DNA of 42,692 bases from Blastopirellula sp. Its GTDB lineage: Bacteria > Planctomycetota > Planctomycetia > Pirellulales > Pirellulaceae. Shown here piece by piece: positions 26,960 to 35,122 of this stretch; the first letter of the stretch is position 1, and the number at the start of each line of letters is the position of its first letter. The stretch spans positions 1 through 42,692 of the forward strand of contig NVWB01000035.1 of NCBI GenBank assembly GCA_002733575.1, in the 5' to 3' direction. Made by a program: the position numbers and the translations under genes. The notes beneath the pieces are model-generated. The model had not been told where the DNA came from. It worked only from the letters and a program-made list of their open reading frames with translations, and did not search any database.

Positions 26960-27106
26960 GTAGGGTGGCTGCTTGACAGCCGCCTGTTTATGGACGTTGC
27001 CTCTTATCCATTTTCACCTTAAAAACTCTCTTCTTCCTTTGTGTCTTTCTGTCTTGGTGGTTTAATCTATTTGCACTTCCTGGCGGCTGACGAGCAGCCA
27101 CCCTAC
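26960..27106. repeat. MITE-like element with 25-bp inverted ends
   Basis: The arms at 26960-26984 and 27082-27106 are reverse complements with 23 of 25 matching (GTAGGGTGGCTGC...CAGCCGCC). The 97-base core has no gene; part of it (CTTTGTGTCTTTCTGTCTTGG) is pyrimidine-rich. It sits between two converging genes. No target-site duplication was confirmed. Confidence 0.6.
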
Positions 27107-27137
27107 AAGAATTCACCACCCAGATATCTAAAAAACA

Positions 27138-28343
27138 CTAGGCTCCGTATTTACCCAATCGCCCGGCATTGGCCATCGCCAGCCCCATCAGGTATTGGGC
27201 TTCAAACTGACCCAGTCCGCCGGTCACGCAGGTGTTTTCACCGAATGTAGTGTGTGCATCTGGTCGACAGCAATCCGATGCCAACAAGGTCGGCACAGGA
27301 TGCCAACTATGGTTCGATAAGAACGCTGGCGTACTGTGATCACCGGTCACAATAAACACATCAGGCTTCAAGGCTTCAATTCGAGGCACTGCGGCGTCGA
27401 ACTCTTCGGTCCGCTGTACCTTCAAATCAAAGTTGCCATCTTCGCCACTTGAATCGGTATATTTAAAGTGAATGAAGAAGAAATCATAGTCGTTCCAGTT
27501 TTCTTCCAACAGATCCATTTGTTGGTCTAAGGTTTGTGCTTGACCAACAATTTCCATGCCAACCAAACTGGCCAAGCCTTTGTACATTGGGTAGACCGCA
27601 ATTGCTGCGGCTTTCAATCCATACACATCTTCGAAACTTGGAATCGCTGGCTTGGCCGAAAAACCTCGCATGGTCAAGCAGTTGGCTTTGGCTTCGCCTG
27701 CCAATATCTTTTTGGCTTGCTTAACAAACTCTTTGGAAATCTCTGCGGTCTTTTGACTTGCTTCATTGACTGCAACAGGGTCCAATGGAGGAACACCAGT
27801 CGCTTGGGGATCGGTATCATGCACCTCTCCGCCAAGTCCTTCGCCGCGAAACAGAACCACAAACCGATGTTCTTTAACTGGCTCCACGGTGATTTCAATT
27901 CCTGGAATACTAACTGCACGCAATTTGATTGCCAGCGGAGCACTCTCTTCGGTTGGAATTCGGCCAGCACGCCGATCGGTAATCTTGCCATCGGCATCAA
28001 TTGTGCAGAAGTTACATCGCACGGCCACATCGCCATCTTGAATGGTCAGGCCAATTCCAGTCGCTTCCAACGCACCGCGACCAATCAGCGAAGTCAGCGG
28101 ATCGTAGCCAAACAATCCCAAGTGACCAGGGCCACTACCCGGGCTGATACCAGGTTTCACAGGAATACTGCCACCTTGCACTCCACGAGTTGCCAAAGCA
28201 TCTAAGTTCGGAGTTTTGGCCGCTTCTAATTCAGTCGGCCCGCCTGGTTGTAAAGGCAAACCGCCCAGGCCATCGGCCACAAACATGACAATTTTTGAAT
28301 CGTTTTTCGTCTTTAAACTTCGGATCAGATCGATATGGCTCAT
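27138..28343 (-). CDS. apgM: 2,3-bisphosphoglycerate-independent phosphoglycerate mutase, archaeal type
   Basis: This enzyme interconverts 3- and 2-phosphoglycerate in glycolysis and gluconeogenesis without 2,3-bisphosphoglycerate. The 401-residue product shows the alkaline-phosphatase-superfamily metal motif VADGLGGLP (22-30), the catalytic Ser70 in PGSGPGHLGLFGYDP, and the closing TGDHSTPAFLSNHSWHPVP metal-binding motif. The length and these motifs fit the ApgM family rather than the larger bacterial GpmI. It appears monocistronic; the next gene on that strand is far away, and the MITE-like element lies just past its 3' end. The start has no Shine-Dalgarno. pgi starts divergently 266 bases away. 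Confidence 0.95.
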   Translation of the reverse strand: MSHIDLIRSLKTKNDSKIVMFVADGLGGLPLQPGGPTELEAAKTPNLDALATRGVQGGSIPVKPGISPGSGPGHLGLFGYDPLTSLIGRGALEATGIGLTIQDGDVAVRCNFCTIDADGKITDRRAGRIPTEESAPLAIKLRAVSIPGIEITVEPVKEHRFVVLFRGEGLGGEVHDTDPQATGVPPLDPVAVNEASQKTAEISKEFVKQAKKILAGEAKANCLTMRGFSAKPAIPSFEDVYGLKAAAIAVYPMYKGLASLVGMEIVGQAQTLDQQMDLLEENWNDYDFFFIHFKYTDSSGEDGNFDLKVQRTEEFDAAVPRIEALKPDVFIVTGDHSTPAFLSNHSWHPVPTLLASDCCRPDAHTTFGENTCVTGGLGQFEAQYLMGLAMANAGRLGKYGA

Positions 28344-28609
28344 TTATTTTTCCAACTACTTTAGGGTGATCTAGAAAGAATCTTCCGTTATTCCTAGACA
28401 ATTACATTCGCAAACAGCACGAACATCCCCAATTATCGATGAATTGAGCCATTCCACAACCCGGGTCACACCACACGACTACTTGGCAAGACTAGGCTTG
28501 GTTCGTTATTTTGGTGGGTTGAAACAGGCAGTGATTCAACACTGTTTTAATAATCTCCAAGAACATTGGCTTTCGTGTAAGTACCATCTAACCAGGAATT
28601 GATAGAAGA

Positions 28610-30001
28610 ATGAAACCCATTAAGTATGATGCAGCGGGCGTTTTGATTCCAGAAACCGGATTATCACAAGATGACTTACAACTGCTGGCCCCTCAGCTAG
28701 AAGCGGCCCGTCGAGAGTTCCTCGATGTTGACTTGGCCCTCTACGCTTCAGGCGATGCTGTACCCGATGCCAAACAACCGCTGGATGCTGGTTTTTTTGA
28801 AATGCCAGAAAAATTGCTCAGCGAGTATGAAGCTGACTCCGAGGGAAGTGAACTCGGGCGTATTCTGAAAACGGCCAAACGCTTACAAGAATCGGTCGAC
28901 CGCGTGGTGCTGTTGGGAATCGGCGGATCGTACATGGGTGCCTGTGCTTTGTTTGAAGGCTGCTGCCACAGTTATCACAACGAGCTTTCACGCGAACAAC
29001 GAAACGGAATTCCACGCATCTACTTTGAAGGCAACAACGTCGACAACGATGCCACCCAAGAACTGCTAGACCTGTTAGGCGATGACGACGACTGGGGCAT
29101 TGTGGTCATCAGTAAAAGTGGCGGCACACTCGAGACCGCGGTTGGCTTTAGAACTTTCTTAGCCGCCCTGTCCAAAGCGATGGGCGGAGACAAACGCAAA
29201 ATTGCAGAGCGGGTGGTGCCTGTTTGCGGAACTGCTGGAAAACTGTTTGACTTACAAGCCGCGTTGGGTTGTCCTGAATCGTACGAAGTACCTGATGGCG
29301 TAGGCGGGCGATTTTCTATCCTTTCAGCAGTTGGCCTGTTGCCGGCTGCCATTCTTGGAATTGATGTCGTCAAACTGCTGCAAGGTGCGGCAGCGATGAA
29401 CGAGCGTTTTCGGACAAGCACTGTTGAAGAAGACCCCACGCTTCAATTCGTTGGGGTAGGTCAGGCGCTAGAAGCACGACGAGGAATCAACATTCGCGTT
29501 CTTTCAGTCTGGTCCAAGTCACTTGAGTCAGTAGGGCTGTGGTACGATCAACTACTGGCCGAGAGCATTGGCAAAGACTTCATTGGTGCCACTCCTTTTA
29601 CTGCACTGAATACCAGAGACCTTCACTCGCGTGCCCAACAACATCAAGAAGGCACACGCGATAAACTGATGACCAACGTGATTGTTGAGACATTGGCCCG
29701 CGAGCCGATTTCCGTAGGCACCAGCGAGTACAATCAAGATGGTCTGAACGAACTGTCCGACAAGACCATGCCGGAAATCATGCATGCCGCGCTCAAAGGA
29801 ACGAACCAATCGTACAACGGGGCAGGGCGACCAACTGCCGATATTGTGTTGCCCGCGGTTGATGAAGAATCGCTGGGGCAACTCTTCCAAATGATGATGA
29901 TTGCGACAGTGATTGAAGGTCGCGTGATGGGCGTCAACCCGTTTGGTCAGCCAGGCGTGGAAGGGTACAAAACCAACATGAACGCAATTCTGAGAAGCTA
30001 A
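28610..30001 (+). CDS. pgi: Glucose-6-phosphate isomerase
   Basis: The enzyme interconverts glucose-6-phosphate and fructose-6-phosphate. The 463-residue product has the SIS-fold motifs LGIGGSYMG (102-110), VISKSGGTLET (166-176) and VGGRFSILSAVGLLP (231-245), and its length places it in the shorter, Bacillus-like branch of the family. The ATG is preceded by a purine-rich GATAGAAG. A metallo-hydrolase follows 24 bases after the stop with a clear AAGGAGC before its ATG, so the next three plus-strand genes may be one operon. Together with apgM and manA it forms a loose group of sugar-phosphate genes. Confidence 0.96.
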   Translation: MKPIKYDAAGVLIPETGLSQDDLQLLAPQLEAARREFLDVDLALYASGDAVPDAKQPLDAGFFEMPEKLLSEYEADSEGSELGRILKTAKRLQESVDRVVLLGIGGSYMGACALFEGCCHSYHNELSREQRNGIPRIYFEGNNVDNDATQELLDLLGDDDDWGIVVISKSGGTLETAVGFRTFLAALSKAMGGDKRKIAERVVPVCGTAGKLFDLQAALGCPESYEVPDGVGGRFSILSAVGLLPAAILGIDVVKLLQGAAAMNERFRTSTVEEDPTLQFVGVGQALEARRGINIRVLSVWSKSLESVGLWYDQLLAESIGKDFIGATPFTALNTRDLHSRAQQHQEGTRDKLMTNVIVETLAREPISVGTSEYNQDGLNELSDKTMPEIMHAALKGTNQSYNGAGRPTADIVLPAVDEESLGQLFQMMMIATVIEGRVMGVNPFGQPGVEGYKTNMNAILRS

Positions 30002-30025
30002 ACTCAACCGCAAGGAGCAACTACC

Positions 30026-30736
30026 ATGAGTACGCAACTAACGTGGCAAGGACACGGAACTTGGTTGATTCAGTCGGGCGAACACAAGATTGTGCTTGAT
30101 CCGTTTTTCGATGAAAACCCTGCGGCCACTGTCAAAGCGGACGAAGTCGATGCCGACTTCATCCTGGTCTCACATGGTCACTTTGATCATGTGGGTGCCA
30201 GAGCCGATGGCAGTTACGATTTGGTCGAAATTGCCAAACGAACTGGCGCCCAAGTGGTGACCATGCATGAAATAGCTGGATGGCTTAGTTCGTCGCAAGA
30301 AGTTGAAAACGTGGCCGGCATGAACATCGGCGGCAAGATTGACCTTCCATTCGGTCAAGTCAAAATGGTGCCAGCCGTTCATAGCTCGACCTTACCTGAT
30401 GGAACGAGTGGCGGAGTGCCGGCCGGTTTTATCCTCACCCTACAGGAAGGTAAAGTCTATTTTGCCTGCGACACCGGGCTGTTCAGCGATATGAAATTGA
30501 TCGGCGAAGAAGGAATCGAACTGGCCGTACTGCCGATAGGCGATCTCTACACCATGGGCCCAGAGGATAGTATTACCGCAACGAAATGGATCCAACCGAA
30601 TCAAGTCGCCCCAGCCCATTACGGAACTTGGCCCCCGATTGAACAAGACGCCGCGGCTTGGGCTGAAGAAATCAGAAGCCAAACGAACGCAAAATCTCAC
30701 GTGATTAATCCTGGCGATACCATCACACTAGGATAA
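30026..30736 (+). CDS. UPF0173-type metal-dependent hydrolase (metallo-beta-lactamase fold)
   Basis: The 236-residue protein fits the UPF0173 subgroup of metallo-beta-lactamase-fold hydrolases. The HxHxDH motif is His50, His52, Asp54, His55 (SHGHFDHVG). The later metal ligands are within PAVHSSTLPDG and YFACDTGLFSDM, and the last His in APAHYGTWPP. The cellular substrate is not known for this group. An AAGGAGC lies six to eight bases upstream of the ATG. It is 24 bases after pgi and one base before a small membrane protein, so the three are likely co-transcribed. Confidence 0.92.
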   Translation: MSTQLTWQGHGTWLIQSGEHKIVLDPFFDENPAATVKADEVDADFILVSHGHFDHVGARADGSYDLVEIAKRTGAQVVTMHEIAGWLSSSQEVENVAGMNIGGKIDLPFGQVKMVPAVHSSTLPDGTSGGVPAGFILTLQEGKVYFACDTGLFSDMKLIGEEGIELAVLPIGDLYTMGPEDSITATKWIQPNQVAPAHYGTWPPIEQDAAAWAEEIRSQTNAKSHVINPGDTITLG

Positions 30737-30737
30737 A

Positions 30738-31214
30738 ATGATGACTGATATCAGAGAGGACACGCCTGAGGATGATTCTCCGTTTCGTTCTCCTCAGGTG
30801 TTAGAGACGTATCAAGAGGAGGAAGTCGATACGGTTAAACTGTTACGAGCGGTTGCTTTCTATCAAAAGTTTCTTCTGATCTCTATCGGGCTAAACTTGT
30901 TTCTTCTTATTGCTCCGATAGACTTTGCACGTAGTTTCTTTATATTGGAACTCGGGTTGTTTGTCGTTTATCTGACTAGCATTTTACTTGGTGTAATATC
31001 TGTCTTTTCTATTGTCAATAAGCTTCAAAATTTCATCACTGCTTTTTTCTGCACAGTATTTGTTTTCTTGCCGTATTTCAACTTGTTTATTCTTTTTGTA
31101 GTCTACTTTCGATTGAATGGTTATTTCCAAGAGCACGGGCTAACCACAAACTGGCTTGGACCTGACTTAAGTACCATGCCCAAAGATGGTGAAGAGGAAA
31201 TCGAGGACAACTAG
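30738..31214 (+). CDS. Hypothetical membrane protein with about four transmembrane helices
   Basis: The 158-residue protein has an acidic N-terminus containing DSPFRSPQVLE, similar to the NPFxSP-type start seen on many planctomycete membrane proteins. Hydrophobic segments lie near 44-60, 66-90 and 100-125, with a soluble acidic tail. No enzyme motif is visible. Start codons ATG at 30738 and 30741 are both possible. It begins one base after the metallo-hydrolase stop, so it is probably translated from the same message. Its 3' end meets lpxB tail to tail with an 11-base gap. Confidence 0.72.
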   Translation: MMTDIREDTPEDDSPFRSPQVLETYQEEEVDTVKLLRAVAFYQKFLLISIGLNLFLLIAPIDFARSFFILELGLFVVYLTSILLGVISVFSIVNKLQNFITAFFCTVFVFLPYFNLFILFVVYFRLNGYFQEHGLTTNWLGPDLSTMPKDGEEEIEDN

Positions 31215-31225
31215 CCATCTTCAAG

Positions 31226-32449
31226 CTATGCTGCTTTGGACATCGTTTCTGATGCTGGATTCTCATCCACCATATGCTGCAAAATATACTCCGCCCCCTT
31301 CGCCGAGGCTCCGCTGCCGGCCACTTTTTGTTTTAAGGTTTGTAGCGTGGACACGCGTTGTTGATAGGCGTCGTTGTCTTGAAGCCAGGTCGTAATCCAC
31401 CGGGCCATATCGGCTGTGCGATCTTCACAGGTCAAGTATTCAGGAAATGGAACCTGTTCATGTTCCGCATTATCGGGGTCATACGTGAAATATTCGCCAT
31501 CGTAAAATGCTTGTTTCGACCACAAGATATTGACCAGGGTGATGTACTTCACTTTTCGCAAATAGCTTTGTACGAAGTGATCGAACTTGCTGATTTTGTA
31601 ATGGATGACCGTTGGCTTTTCGTGAAACAATAACTCCAATGAAACCGATCCGCTGCATGCCAAACAGCTATGGGCCAGTTTGATTAGCTCAGGTGTGCGC
31701 CCAACAAAAGCTTCTACTTCCAAGCCGGAAGCATCGATCTTGGACTGGATGGCTTCCAGCTGTTTTTCTTTGAAGGCTGCTACCACAAACCGAGTCTCTG
31801 GCTGTTGTTGTTTAATCAGCTTGGCGGTTTTCAAAAAGGCGTCGAGGTTCTTTGCCACTTCTTGCGTGCGCGAACCGGGCAAGATGGTGACCAGTGGGCC
31901 GGGTTGGTTTTGCATTGTTTCCATGAACGCTTGATCGAGCGTTTGGTTTTGTAGTTCGTCATAGAAAGGGTGCCCTACAAACGTGGCGTTGCAGTCTCGG
32001 TCTTTATACCATTGTTCTTCAAACGGCAATTTGCACAACACATGGTCAACAAACTTTTTCATCTTTTTGACCCGACCAGGCAGCCAAGCCCAAAGTTGGG
32101 GTGTGCCATAATAGAAAACCGGAATGCCGCGAGCTTTTGCCTTGCGTGCGATCCACCAGTTGAAGCCGGGGTAGTCGATCAAAATTACCGCGTCTGGTTT
32201 TTCGTCTCGAAAGTAACGATCCGCGCGCCACATCAGGCCAATGAATTTATGCAAATTTAACAGCACACGCAAAATCCACATGATGGCCAGTTGCGTCAAG
32301 TCTTCATGCAATTCACAACCGGCGGCCTGCATCTTGGGTCCACCATAGCCGACCAGTTCTAGATTGTCATGCCGTGCGCGCAAAGCCTTGATTAAATTGG
32401 CCCCATGCAAATCGCCACTCGGTTCGCCCACGCTAAAGAAGATTTTCAT
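31226..32449 (-). CDS. lpxB: Lipid-A-disaccharide synthase
   Basis: LpxB joins UDP-2,3-diacylglucosamine and lipid X to make the disaccharide core of lipid A at the inner membrane. The 407-residue product has the N-terminal VGEPSGDLHGANLIKAL motif (7-23), GYGGPKM, the PQLWAWLPGRVKKMKK segment, VGHPFYDEL, and LPGSRTQEV of the GT-B nucleotide site. It shows that the organism makes lipopolysaccharide, as planctomycetes with outer membranes do. No other lpx gene is adjacent. The repeat locus 32563-32781 begins about 110 bases upstream of the start, so the promoter must lie in or beyond it. Confidence 0.95.
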   Translation of the reverse strand: MKIFFSVGEPSGDLHGANLIKALRARHDNLELVGYGGPKMQAAGCELHEDLTQLAIMWILRVLLNLHKFIGLMWRADRYFRDEKPDAVILIDYPGFNWWIARKAKARGIPVFYYGTPQLWAWLPGRVKKMKKFVDHVLCKLPFEEQWYKDRDCNATFVGHPFYDELQNQTLDQAFMETMQNQPGPLVTILPGSRTQEVAKNLDAFLKTAKLIKQQQPETRFVVAAFKEKQLEAIQSKIDASGLEVEAFVGRTPELIKLAHSCLACSGSVSLELLFHEKPTVIHYKISKFDHFVQSYLRKVKYITLVNILWSKQAFYDGEYFTYDPDNAEHEQVPFPEYLTCEDRTADMARWITTWLQDNDAYQQRVSTLQTLKQKVAGSGASAKGAEYILQHMVDENPASETMSKAA

Positions 32450-32562
32450 GTTTTGTTGTTTTATCTTAATTTCAATCTCGAATTGTTTGCTAATTTGTAG
32501 GCCGCAAGATTAAGTGTTCTTAATTCAATTTTTAAATCACAACTCTGCTTCAATAACTTGTT

Positions 32563-32781
32563 GTCCCGGAGGGACAAAATCATGTAGCCAGGGGATTTAT
32601 CCCCTGGAATCGAATCGCCTTAACACATTAGAGCCCCAGCGGGGCGACATTGAAGGGATTACGAGCCTTGAAATTGAAACGGATATTGCATTGATGTCGC
32701 CCCTACCGGGGCTCTGTTATATGGATCACGCATTTCCAGGGGATAAATCCCCTGGCTACACGATAACGTCCCTAACGGGAC
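32563..32781. repeat. Family 1 palindromic repeat locus, copy 2 (two inverted units)
   Basis: The left unit (32563-32654) has GTCCCGGAGGGAC, then ATGTAGCCAGGGGATTTATC, then GAGCCCCAGCGGGGCGACAT. The right unit (32691-32781) is the reverse complement: ATGTCGCCCCTACCGGGGCTC, then CCAGGGGATAAATCCCCTGG, then GTCCCTAACGGGAC. The palindromic core CCAGGGGATTTATCCCCTGG is strongly conserved. Layout and order equal those at 68-329. An apparent 96-codon ORF here translates the repeat. Confidence 0.8.
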
Positions 32782-32887
32782 CAAAAATTGGTATCGCAAA
32801 TTAGTCCAAAGCCCCGTGATTTACCAGCGTAAAAATTTATGTACTGGTAGCAAAGAAGTATCTCAAATCGGCCCAAATATCGATAGA

Positions 32888-33019
32888 TCAATATCGCCGA
32901 CTGGCAGATCCTTGAACCAGAAAGGCGTAGATAATAAAGACTGCGACTGTAAGTCCGAGGATGTTGTACTCGAGCCCTAGGTGTTCTAATTGATCGAAGA
33001 TTTTGTCCAGATATCGCAT
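32888..33019 (-). CDS. Possible 43-residue single-pass membrane protein
   Basis: A minus-strand ORF with an ATG at 33019 encodes a 43-residue peptide starting MRYLDKIFDQLEHLGLEYN, with one hydrophobic segment (about 20-35, ILGLTVAVFIIYAFLV) and a basic end SRRY. It lies 70 bases downstream of the fhcA stop on the same strand. Composition and topology look plausible for a small membrane protein, but there is no clear Shine-Dalgarno and I recognise no family, so it may be a chance ORF. Confidence 0.4.
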   Translation of the reverse strand: MRYLDKIFDQLEHLGLEYNILGLTVAVFIIYAFLVQGSASRRY

Positions 33020-33088
33020 GATAATAGACCGCTAGCAGTTGGTTACTCTGTTAAATTCTAGCATACAAAACCAATATGCGACGGGTCT

Positions 33089-34756
33089 TTATTCGCTGCC
33101 AAAATCGCAGGCGACAGGTGTTGGCGATGCGACTTCGGAGTCCGAAAGTGCGTAGTTGCTGAACCTTACGGTGTAATTCTCGTTGAACCACGGCCGGATA
33201 TGCGAGTGGTATTCGGTGTCGTACTCAGGATTCGCATAAAGCGTTTTACCCTCAAAATCACCCAGAATTACACCATCTTCGGCCACTAATCTGCCAGCTT
33301 GAACCACATAGCGGGGTCTCTCGAACATGGCCCGTTTGTCAGCTTGGGGGCAGTAGATCGTGATATCGGCATCGGCCCCTGCTGCTAAATGGCCTTTCGA
33401 TTTCAACCCGAGAACTTTGGCAGGCGCGGCGCGGGTGATGATGGCGATCTCTTGCAGCGTGTACTCTCGCGTTAATTCAGGCAGCACACTTTTGTCGCCT
33501 AATTGGCTGTGCATTCGCTCGAAGGCTTCCCGACGAAAGGCCGAGTCCATCAACAGGTGAATGATTTCAGGATAACGATAAATAGCGCCGCCGTTGGGGT
33601 GATCACTGCTCATGCAGATTCGCCAAGGGTCTTCCATCTGCAAGTACCACTCAAGAGCAATAGCCCATTGGACTGCGTGGATCAGAACTTTTTGTGGTTG
33701 GAATTCCATTGGAATTACCCCACAACTACTTTCCATTTCGCAGTCAGCAGCAAACCAGCGGTTGCCAGTCATTTCGGCCAGGAAGTGTGCAAACGGGGCA
33801 TCGCCTGTCATGCCGAGTGTTTTCCCTGGGTTCACATGACCTACATCAATGGTGATGTTCTCGTGCGTGTTGACGTAATCAATGAGATCTTGCGCACCTG
33901 AGGCGAAACTCTGAGGGTCGTTTTGATTGCCGCCATAGCTATGAAATTGAATATGGGCAAAGTGACCGCGACGACCTTCAAGTGCCTCCATGGTTCTTAG
34001 CGTGGTTGCAAAGTTGCCGGGCAATCCTAAGTTGTTGCAATGGATGTGAATCGAATGTGGCAGTGCCAAACGATCAGCGGCGTCAGCCAGTTCGCGAATA
34101 ATTTGCCGTGGGGTCACGCCAAAAGTGGGAACGGGTTCATCCAATTCTTGCAAGGTTTTGCGGCTGATCTGCTTCCAGTTTTCAACGCCACCAGGATTCA
34201 CAATTTTAATCGCGTAAGCCTTGGCCGCATTCAGAGACCAAGCCAAATAGGCATCCAGTTCTGCGTGGCGACCTTCACGTACATGGTCAAGCACAAAATG
34301 ATTGTTGCCAAACAGCAGGTAGAAACCTTTGTCGATCAGTGGCGTGTCGGCCAATTCGTCGTGCGCATGCCGGGCATGTAAGCCGGGGATCGCTGCGTCC
34401 ATAGCAGTGGTGTAGCCCAGTCCTGCGAACATGTACCCTGTGCCGAACGTGCTGGGAACGATTCCGCCCGTTCCACTATGCGTGTTTGCAGTGCGTGAGA
34501 TAGGGTGATCTCTGCGGAACTCGGGCGTCATTTTACGGCCAATGTTGACCTTCGGGCCAGCGATATGGCAGTGCATATCAATCCCGCCGGGCATCACCAC
34601 ATAACCGCCTGCATCAATCCGCCGATCAATCACCGGGTTCGATTCAGCAGGCGGCTCAACGATCTTGCCGTCTTTGATCCAGATGGTTTGCCGCAGTCCA
34701 TCGACCCCATTGGTCGGATCATGAACCGTGCCGTTTTCGATAACAAAATAACCCAT
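33089..34756 (-). CDS. fhcA: Formylmethanofuran dehydrogenase/formyltransferase-hydrolase subunit A
   Basis: This amidohydrolase-fold subunit of the Fhc complex acts in tetrahydromethanopterin-linked C1 transfer (formyl transfer to methanofuran-like carriers and formate release). The 555-residue product has the metal-binding HxH (His62, His64 in IDMHCHIAG), the VNIGRKMTPEF segment, a YAIKIVNPGG strand with the likely metal-bridging Lys, IHIHCNNLG, FAHIQFHSYGG and CMSSDHPNGG. These match the FwdA/FmdA/FhcA family. The other Fhc subunits and the mch or mtd genes are not in the window. Some planctomycetes carry this pathway, which supports the phylum assignment. A family 2 repeat lies upstream. 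Confidence 0.93.
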   Translation of the reverse strand: MGYFVIENGTVHDPTNGVDGLRQTIWIKDGKIVEPPAESNPVIDRRIDAGGYVVMPGGIDMHCHIAGPKVNIGRKMTPEFRRDHPISRTANTHSGTGGIVPSTFGTGYMFAGLGYTTAMDAAIPGLHARHAHDELADTPLIDKGFYLLFGNNHFVLDHVREGRHAELDAYLAWSLNAAKAYAIKIVNPGGVENWKQISRKTLQELDEPVPTFGVTPRQIIRELADAADRLALPHSIHIHCNNLGLPGNFATTLRTMEALEGRRGHFAHIQFHSYGGNQNDPQSFASGAQDLIDYVNTHENITIDVGHVNPGKTLGMTGDAPFAHFLAEMTGNRWFAADCEMESSCGVIPMEFQPQKVLIHAVQWAIALEWYLQMEDPWRICMSSDHPNGGAIYRYPEIIHLLMDSAFRREAFERMHSQLGDKSVLPELTREYTLQEIAIITRAAPAKVLGLKSKGHLAAGADADITIYCPQADKRAMFERPRYVVQAGRLVAEDGVILGDFEGKTLYANPEYDTEYHSHIRPWFNENYTVRFSNYALSDSEVASPTPVACDFGSE

Positions 34757-34832
34757 GGCTGATCTTTATAAATGGCGTTGTTTAAACTTGGACTTGAGTT
34801 ATGCCAATTGATTATATCATTTTAATCTTGTG

Positions 34833-35088
34833 TAGCACCGCCGATGATTCTGGAGTTCGTTCTGCTTCGGGATCAAACGTATTCAGAACATCGTCGGTGT
34901 TGCCGTAGGCAATAGGAGGTTACAGGGGACTGGATTTATCGGAACTCAAATTGAGTATTGAACTAAATCAAGTCTGAAATTAATGGGAACCGCACGAACC
35001 TCTTATCGACTATCGTCGACCCCGGCATCGTTTTGAATACCCGTAACTTGGTGGCATGCGTTCTCCAAAATCGATGGCGCGGCTACCC
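34833..35088 (+). repeat. Family 2 composite repeat, copy 2 (both modules)
   Basis: Module A (34833-34923) runs TAGCACCGCCGATGATTC to GGAGGTTAC and contains ATCAAACGTATTCAGAACAT. Module B (34995-35088) runs CGAACCTCTTATCGACTATC to GCGCGGCTACCC. Both match the reverse complement of 10317-10585, and module A also matches 39911-40008. It lies between the fhcA start and the tatC 3' end. A 17-codon ATG-to-TGA frame spans the start of module B in both full copies (see rejected items). Confidence 0.8.
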
Positions 35089-35122
35089 AGGATGAACACA
35101 CTTACTTCTCAACTTCTACGAA

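Noticed and set aside
32514-32804. A 96-codon plus-strand ORF
   Set aside because: It lies across family 1 copy 2; its start peptide resembles that from copy 1 only because the DNA repeat is shared.
34981-35034. A 17-codon ATG-to-TGA frame conserved in both full family 2 copies (also in inverse at about 10373-10426)
   Set aside because: Seven differences between the copies fall at all codon positions with no synonymous bias, so it is better explained by DNA-level similarity than by coding.
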